Source: Mollicutes bacterium | GTDB lineage: Bacteria > Bacillota_I > Bacilli_A > Izemoplasmatales > Izemoplasmataceae | Reading direction: 5' to 3' | Length of the DNA: 9,264 nt | Assembly: GCA_003551455.1 (NCBI GenBank) | Contig: PUMR01000085.1 | Location: 1 to 9,264 of the forward strand | Part shown: positions 6,336-9,264 of the stretch, piece by piece | Layout of the letters: the number at the start of each line of letters is the position of its first letter | How positions within the stretch are numbered: position 1 is the first letter of the stretch | Program-made: the position numbers and the translations under genes | Notes under the pieces: generated by a model | Told to the model about the DNA's origin: nothing | What the model saw: the letters and a program-made list of their open reading frames with translations, nothing else | The model's database searches: none

Positions 6336-6434
6336 TCAGCGCTTCAGCGATTTGCGCTGGTAGCGTTGGATGATATCTTTGACTCTTTTTTTGTGATTTT
6401 CTTTCATCGTTTCGTAGATGAGGAGGTTTTCCAT
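6336..6434 (-). CDS. Small protein C of the paralogous cluster (32 aa)
   Basis: A 32-residue frame starting MENLLIYETMKENHKKRV, with core E8-T-M-K-E-N13-H14. An amphipathic IIQRYQ segment and a strongly basic end (RKSLKR) follow. It aligns with proteins B, D and E with an offset of one residue at the N-terminus. The ribosome site GTGGAG lies 6 bases before ATG 6434. A 112-base gap separates it from gene B; in that gap I see no promoter or terminator and no convincing gene. The net charge is strongly positive, unlike E. The function is unknown. Confidence 0.66.
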   Translation of the reverse strand: MENLLIYETMKENHKKRVKDIIQRYQRKSLKR

Positions 6435-6546
6435 CGTTTTCTCCACCCTTCCTTGTTTTCCGATACAGTTGGCAGGTTCTCAAGGAGTAATCGTTCTTAG
6501 CGGATCATTTGATGTGGGGACGGGTCCATGTCGGGGTTTGTTGCTG

Positions 6547-6648
6547 TCATTTGCAAAGCGGGCAGTGTTCATAGCTCTTGAGGATCTTTTGGATCTTGAC
6601 TTCTTGGTTGGCTTTGATCACATCGATGGTATAGGTGGCTGCGAACAT
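6547..6648 (-). CDS. Small protein B of the paralogous cluster, with C-terminal CPLC (33 aa)
   Basis: A 33-residue frame starting MFAATYTIDVIKANQEVK and continuing IQKILKSYEHCPLCK. It shares register with proteins D and E: Asp9 in place of Glu9, Ile11, Lys12, Asn14, Gln15 in place of His15, Ile19, Ile22, Tyr26. It differs in ending with a Cys-x-x-Cys knuckle (Cys29, Cys32) preceded by His28, a layout that often binds zinc or undergoes thiol chemistry. With only two cysteines, metal binding would need a dimer or a partner. Purine-rich GAAAGGAAG lies 7-9 bases before ATG 6648. The gap to gene A is 49 bases. The function is unknown. Confidence 0.66.
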   Translation of the reverse strand: MFAATYTIDVIKANQEVKIQKILKSYEHCPLCK

Positions 6649-6697
6649 TTCCTTCACTTCCTTTCACGGATTTTTGAGACGTTGGGTGTTCCGGGTC

Positions 6698-6793
6698 TTA
6701 ACGGTTGGTCTTGCGGGTGTTCTTTTCCAGATTGGCGAGGTATTGGCGATCCCTGGTTTCTGTGAAGAGCGTGTAGCCGATTTCTCTGATCAT
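6698..6793 (-). CDS. Small protein A, first gene of the cluster, divergent (31 aa)
   Basis: A 31-residue frame starting MIREIGYTLFTETRDRQY, ending in a basic polar tail (NTRKTNR). It has the best ribosome site of the group, AAGGAG 8 bases before ATG 6793, and is the first frame after the promoter at 6872-6900. Similarity to the other small proteins is weak: hydrophobic residues fall at the same positions 19 and 22, but the shared Asn14 is absent. It may be a diverged member or an unrelated leader-type gene. Size, position and spacing support it as a real gene. The function is unknown. Confidence 0.58.
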   Translation of the reverse strand: MIREIGYTLFTETRDRQYLANLEKNTRKTNR

Positions 6794-6964
6794 TTTCTTT
6801 TCTCCTTTATTTTTTTATTTTGGGGTTTGATTTTTTTGATGTCGTAATTGATTTCCTTTAACTTCACCTTCATTTTACATAGGTCCTTATGGTTTGTCAA
6901 TACTTTTTTTAATATTTTTAACTTTTTTATTAAATATGTTAATTTTCACATTCATTATGTTGAT
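6794..6964 (-). other. AT-rich promoter and leader region of the small-gene operon
   Basis: This stretch is far richer in A and T than the rest of the window, with long A runs on the minus strand upstream of the -35 (6901-6930) that resemble an UP element. The expected leader, from about 6865 to 6794, is purine-rich and shows no strong hairpin by eye. Between here and the ABC operon terminator (6965-7012) I see no gene. Confidence 0.6.
6872..6900 (-). promoter_or_regulatory. Sigma-A type promoter of the small-gene operon
   Basis: On the minus strand a perfect -35 TTGACA (6900-6895), a 17-base spacer and a -10 TAAAAT (6877-6872) precede gene A. A-rich tracts lie directly upstream. Transcription should start near 6865, giving a leader of about 70 bases. 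Confidence 0.8.
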
Positions 6965-7012
6965 TATTGGGTGGGGCGAAAAGGGTCGCATCGGTCAGAC
7001 GGAGAACCCGAC

Positions 7013-7044
7013 AAAAAAAGACGGACGCCCGGAAGGGCGCCCGT
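7013..7044 (-). terminator. Rho-independent terminator of the ABC transporter operon
   Basis: ACGGACGCCC (7021-7030) pairs with GGGCGCCCGT (7035-7044), with one G-U pair in the RNA and a GGAA loop. Seven T residues follow on the minus strand (7019-7013). It lies 41 bases past the stop of the last permease gene. Confidence 0.88.
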
Positions 7045-7085
7045 TGGAGACAAGGATCGTTCCTTTGGTTCAAGATGGATGCGGA

Positions 7086-7871
7086 TCAATCGAGGTTCCG
7101 CTCGAAAAACCCATACAACAACACCGCGAGCAAGAACGGGTACCCGATGCCGATGACCATATACCCCGCGGCGGGCAAATTGTGGGCGTGTTCGAGAAGG
7201 CCCACATCCACGAGCAGTCCTTTGATGGGCCAAAAGAGCGGCCAGATCCCGAGAAAATACTGTCGGAAGTCCTGCAAGGGATCCAGCGCGACAATCGCGG
7301 GAAGGATGGCGACCACACCGAACACTTTCATGTAGGCGAAACCCTCGATCTTGTTCTTGGAGATGGCGGCGAGGAAGAAGGCGAAGACCGGGGTGAAGGC
7401 GGCGCTCACGAGGGCGAAGACCAACATGTCGAGGGCCGAGAAGTAATCCCAGAGATTGACCCCGTGGAAAGTATAGCCGTCTCCCGATAGATGCTTGACA
7501 CCAAAAAGCGTCCAAAAGGCGGCATTCGCTGTCAGCACATAGACATAGGCGGTCTTGAAGAAAACATACCCGCGAAGCGAGAGCGGCGTGACCCGGATGG
7601 TGTCGAGGGTGTTTTCATCCTTGTGGTCCAAAAGACTGAAGCCGAGGAGCGCTGAACCGGCGAACGGGGCGACCGCCGCAAAGATGATGATGACGATGAG
7701 ACTCGCCATCTCCTGACCCGCGGCCGTCTCGCCGTAACTGTCGATGAGACGCGGGATGAGAAAGGCGCCGACGACCAGCATGAAAACCGGATAGATGAGC
7801 AGGATGAGGGTCATCTTCTCTCTGACGACGGTCTTCAACTCATAGACGAGGAGTCTTGCATATTTGTTCAT
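7086..7871 (-). CDS. ABC-2 type transporter permease (second permease)
   Basis: A 261-residue membrane subunit of an ABC exporter. Six likely helices lie at about 20-40, 55-80, 105-125, 145-170, 178-196 and 236-255. Between helices 2 and 3 the cytoplasmic segment LDHKDENTLDTIRVTPLS (81-98) is the ABC-2 coupling region, with the E-N-T-L and V-T-P-x-S elements also found in the neighbouring permease. The C-terminal half has the aromatic-rich YFLGIWPLFWPIKG (205-218). Start: AAGGAG 8 bases before ATG 7871; the upstream permease stop is 4 bases away. It is the last gene before the operon terminator. Two different permeases with one ATPase imply a heterodimeric pore. Substrate is unknown; drugs, peptides or lipids are all possible for the class. 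Confidence 0.88.
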   Translation of the reverse strand: MNKYARLLVYELKTVVREKMTLILLIYPVFMLVVGAFLIPRLIDSYGETAAGQEMASLIVIIIFAAVAPFAGSALLGFSLLDHKDENTLDTIRVTPLSLRGYVFFKTAYVYVLTANAAFWTLFGVKHLSGDGYTFHGVNLWDYFSALDMLVFALVSAAFTPVFAFFLAAISKNKIEGFAYMKVFGVVAILPAIVALDPLQDFRQYFLGIWPLFWPIKGLLVDVGLLEHAHNLPAAGYMVIGIGYPFLLAVLLYGFFERNLD

Positions 7872-7875
7872 ACCA

Positions 7876-8595
7876 TCACTCCTTGATGGCCGTTTCTATA
7901 TATTTGGGATAGACGAAGAACCACATGAGCAAAATAGAAAGCAAAGCAAGGTAGATGATGCCGATGATGGTGAGCGCCGTGATGCCTTCGGCACCGAAGG
8001 TAAAGTCCACGATGAGCATCGCCGCGTGCGAGGGACTCACGATGAGCAAAGTCTCCCATATCCCGCCGATCATGTCGATGGCATAGAAGATCGAGGGAAA
8101 GGCGAAGATGAACATATAGAGCATGAGCATGGCGATCATCGAGGTGAAATCCCTGACATACATGCTGACGAGATAACCGATGACGGCATGCGAGGTCGCG
8201 ACCAGGATGACAAGCGGGATGAGCGCGAAGAAGTTGACGGTCGCATCGAAGAGGAAATGCCCCGCCAAGGCGATGAGGATGGTCGACTGCAGGGCGATGT
8301 AGACCGCGCTCACGATTTTCGAAGCGATGATCGCCGCGGTGGAGACGGGCGTGACCATGAGCGTCTTCAAGGTGTTCTCCTGCCTTTCATAGAAGAGACC
8401 GGCGCCGATGAGAAGCATCGTCATGAGAGAGACGTCCATGAAGATGAAAAGCGGGATGAACGCGCCCGCTTCGTTCCGGCCGATCAAAAAGAGCACGGCG
8501 AGCCAAAGCACGGTGACCCCTAAAGACACCTGGATGATGTTGTATTTGGCCAGACGCTTGAATTCCGCCTGCAGAAGGACCATGAGACTACTCAT
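7876..8595 (-). CDS. ABC-2 type transporter permease (first permease)
   Basis: A 239-residue membrane subunit with about six helices (roughly 22-38, 47-68, 92-112, 120-145, 152-172 and 207-228). The coupling segment YERQENTLKTLMVTPVS (69-85) matches the one in the second permease, showing that the two are related partners. The start at ATG 8595 has GGAGG 9 bases away (8605-8609 on the opposite strand) and overlaps the end of the ATPase gene by 8 bases, so translation is probably coupled. Met5 (8583) is an in-frame alternative. Together with the ATPase and the second permease it should form an exporter; its cargo cannot be read from the sequence. Confidence 0.88.
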   Translation of the reverse strand: MSSLMVLLQAEFKRLAKYNIIQVSLGVTVLWLAVLFLIGRNEAGAFIPLFIFMDVSLMTMLLIGAGLFYERQENTLKTLMVTPVSTAAIIASKIVSAVYIALQSTILIALAGHFLFDATVNFFALIPLVILVATSHAVIGYLVSMYVRDFTSMIAMLMLYMFIFAFPSIFYAIDMIGGIWETLLIVSPSHAAMLIVDFTFGAEGITALTIIGIIYLALLSILLMWFFVYPKYIETAIKE

Positions 8596-9264
8596 GAGAG
8601 ATTTCCTCCCCCGTCACCTTGATGAAGATCTCGTCCAAAGAAGTCTCTCCACTATGGATGGTCTCGACGGAACGATGCTTGAGAATGTCCAAGAATTCGG
8701 GGTTCTCACCGATTGTATCCAGGGGAAAGGTCTTTTCGTTCGTACGATTGTTTTCGTGGTACTCCACCCGTACTTCCCGTTTTCCGTGCTTGATTTTCAA
8801 GTCGCGGGGTGTGGAAATTTCGCGGATGACGCCCTGCGTGATGAAAGCGACACGGTCGCAGAGCTCCTCGACATCGTTCATGAGATGGGTGGAGAGGATC
8901 ACGGTCCCCCCTTTTTCCTTGAACTCCCACACGAGATCCTTGATGATGCGGGCGTTGGCCGGGTCGAGGCCGTTCGTCGGTTCATCGAGAAAGAGGATGT
9001 CGGGGTCGTTCAGAAGGGCTCTGACAAAATTGAGCCTCACCTTCATCCCCTTGGAGAATTCGCCGACGAGTCGTTCCTTGTCATCGGCAAGACCGACTCT
9101 CGCCAATAGTGCGTCATAGTCGATGTGCCTTCCATAGAGGCGTTTGAAGAAATCCATGTTTTCCACGGCACTGAGTTTGGAAAAATGCACGGGAAGTTCG
9201 AAACCGACACCGATGTCTTCATAGAAGGAATCATCGCAAGCGCGCAGATCCTTCCCTCGATAGC
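8588..9264 (-). CDS. ABC transporter ATP-binding protein (N-terminus outside window)
   Basis: The nucleotide-binding subunit of the exporter; the C-terminal 224 residues are visible and the frame stays open to the window edge. The missing part holds Walker A. Seen in order are the Q-loop region DIGVGFELPVHFSKLSAVEN, the signature GEFSKGMKVRL (ABC signature variant SKGMK), Walker B ILFLDEPTNGLDPANA with the catalytic Glu, the D-loop, and the switch histidine in VILSTHLMNDVEEL. A C-terminal extension of about 75 residues ends DEIFIKVTGEEISHE. In the Q-loop, where glutamine is usual, the line reads F-E-L-P; I recall F-E-x-P in a subfamily of Bacillota exporters, so this may be normal for the clade. 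It overlaps the first permease gene by 8 bases and is upstream in the operon. Confidence 0.92.
   Translation of the reverse strand, partial: YRGKDLRACDDSFYEDIGVGFELPVHFSKLSAVENMDFFKRLYGRHIDYDALLARVGLADDKERLVGEFSKGMKVRLNFVRALLNDPDILFLDEPTNGLDPANARIIKDLVWEFKEKGGTVILSTHLMNDVEELCDRVAFITQGVIREISTPRDLKIKHGKREVRVEYHENNRTNEKTFPLDTIGENPEFLDILKHRSVETIHSGETSLDEIFIKVTGEEISHE

Noticed and set aside
6435..6546. Possible decayed sixth small gene in the gap between B and C: a frame begins M-I-R like gene A, then has a stop, then reads ERLLLENL.
   Set aside because: There is no ribosome site, an early stop codon is present, and the resemblance is only a few residues.
6225..6765. Plus-strand open frames of about 90-115 codons opposite the small genes.
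   Set aside because: They lack ribosome sites and family features and overlap the small paralogous genes in antisense. The minus-strand frames have matching starts, ribosome sites and a shared pattern.
6790..6873. A 27-codon Lys-rich frame on the minus strand (MKVKLKEINYDIKK...) whose stop overlaps the start of small gene A as ATGA.
   Set aside because: Its ATG overlaps the -10 element of the promoter at 6872-6900, so a transcript from that promoter would lack the start. The composition also simply reflects the A-rich leader. It could be real only if a promoter exists further upstream.
6848..7490. Plus-strand open frames starting with a hydrophobic stretch in the AT-rich region.
   Set aside because: The hydrophobic part is a by-product of T-rich sequence, and the frames run through the ABC operon terminator and antisense to the permease gene.
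1..9264. CRISPR arrays, insertion sequences, tRNA or rRNA genes.
   Set aside because: No regularly spaced repeats, transposase motifs, terminal inverted repeats or RNA gene signatures were seen.

Overview
The window (GC-moderate, standard genetic code with TGA as stop and TGG for Trp) looks like chromosome of a monoderm bacterium, most likely a Bacillota or Mycoplasmatota-adjacent lineage. The reasons are strong AGGAGG-type ribosome sites, a C-terminal heliorhodopsin fragment (a family known mostly from monoderms), an RlmD/RlmCD-type rRNA methylase, a LemA plus DUF3137 pair and an oxygen-sensitive iron-sulfur serine dehydratase. The last suggests anaerobic or fermentative life. The lineage call is inference; no rRNA or tRNA gene is present.

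Layout, left to right. Plus strand: the end of a heliorhodopsin gene with its own terminator (1-354); a small four-helix membrane protein with a near-consensus promoter (392-827); an ArsR-type regulator with its own promoter and an unusual Cys/His/Glu tail (849-1294). A bidirectional terminator (1295-1338) then separates these from the minus-strand genes. Minus strand, in transcription order from the right: an ABC exporter operon (ATPase, permease, permease, terminator; 9264-7013); an AT-rich promoter region; a run of five tiny genes of 31-38 codons, at least four of them paralogous, leading into a SHOCT-like/DUF gene and a terminator (6900-5606); a DUF3137-lemA operon with its own promoter and terminator (5604-3986); and a serine dehydratase-rlmD operon that ends at the bidirectional terminator (3944-1295).

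The most notable content is the small-gene cluster at 6082-6793. It is not explained by long reading frames. On the minus strand it resolves into consecutive short frames, most with a clear ribosome site. Four of their products align without gaps around a shared E-T/V-M/I-K/R-x-N-H/Q core followed by an amphipathic helix. One carries a C-P-L-C knuckle. I do not recognise the family, and it may be an undescribed multi-copy small-protein operon linked to the downstream SHOCT-like protein. Other points worth a look are the heliorhodopsin in a probably anaerobic host, the possible metal-binding tail of the ArsR protein, and a repeat-rich promoter before the DUF3137-lemA pair.
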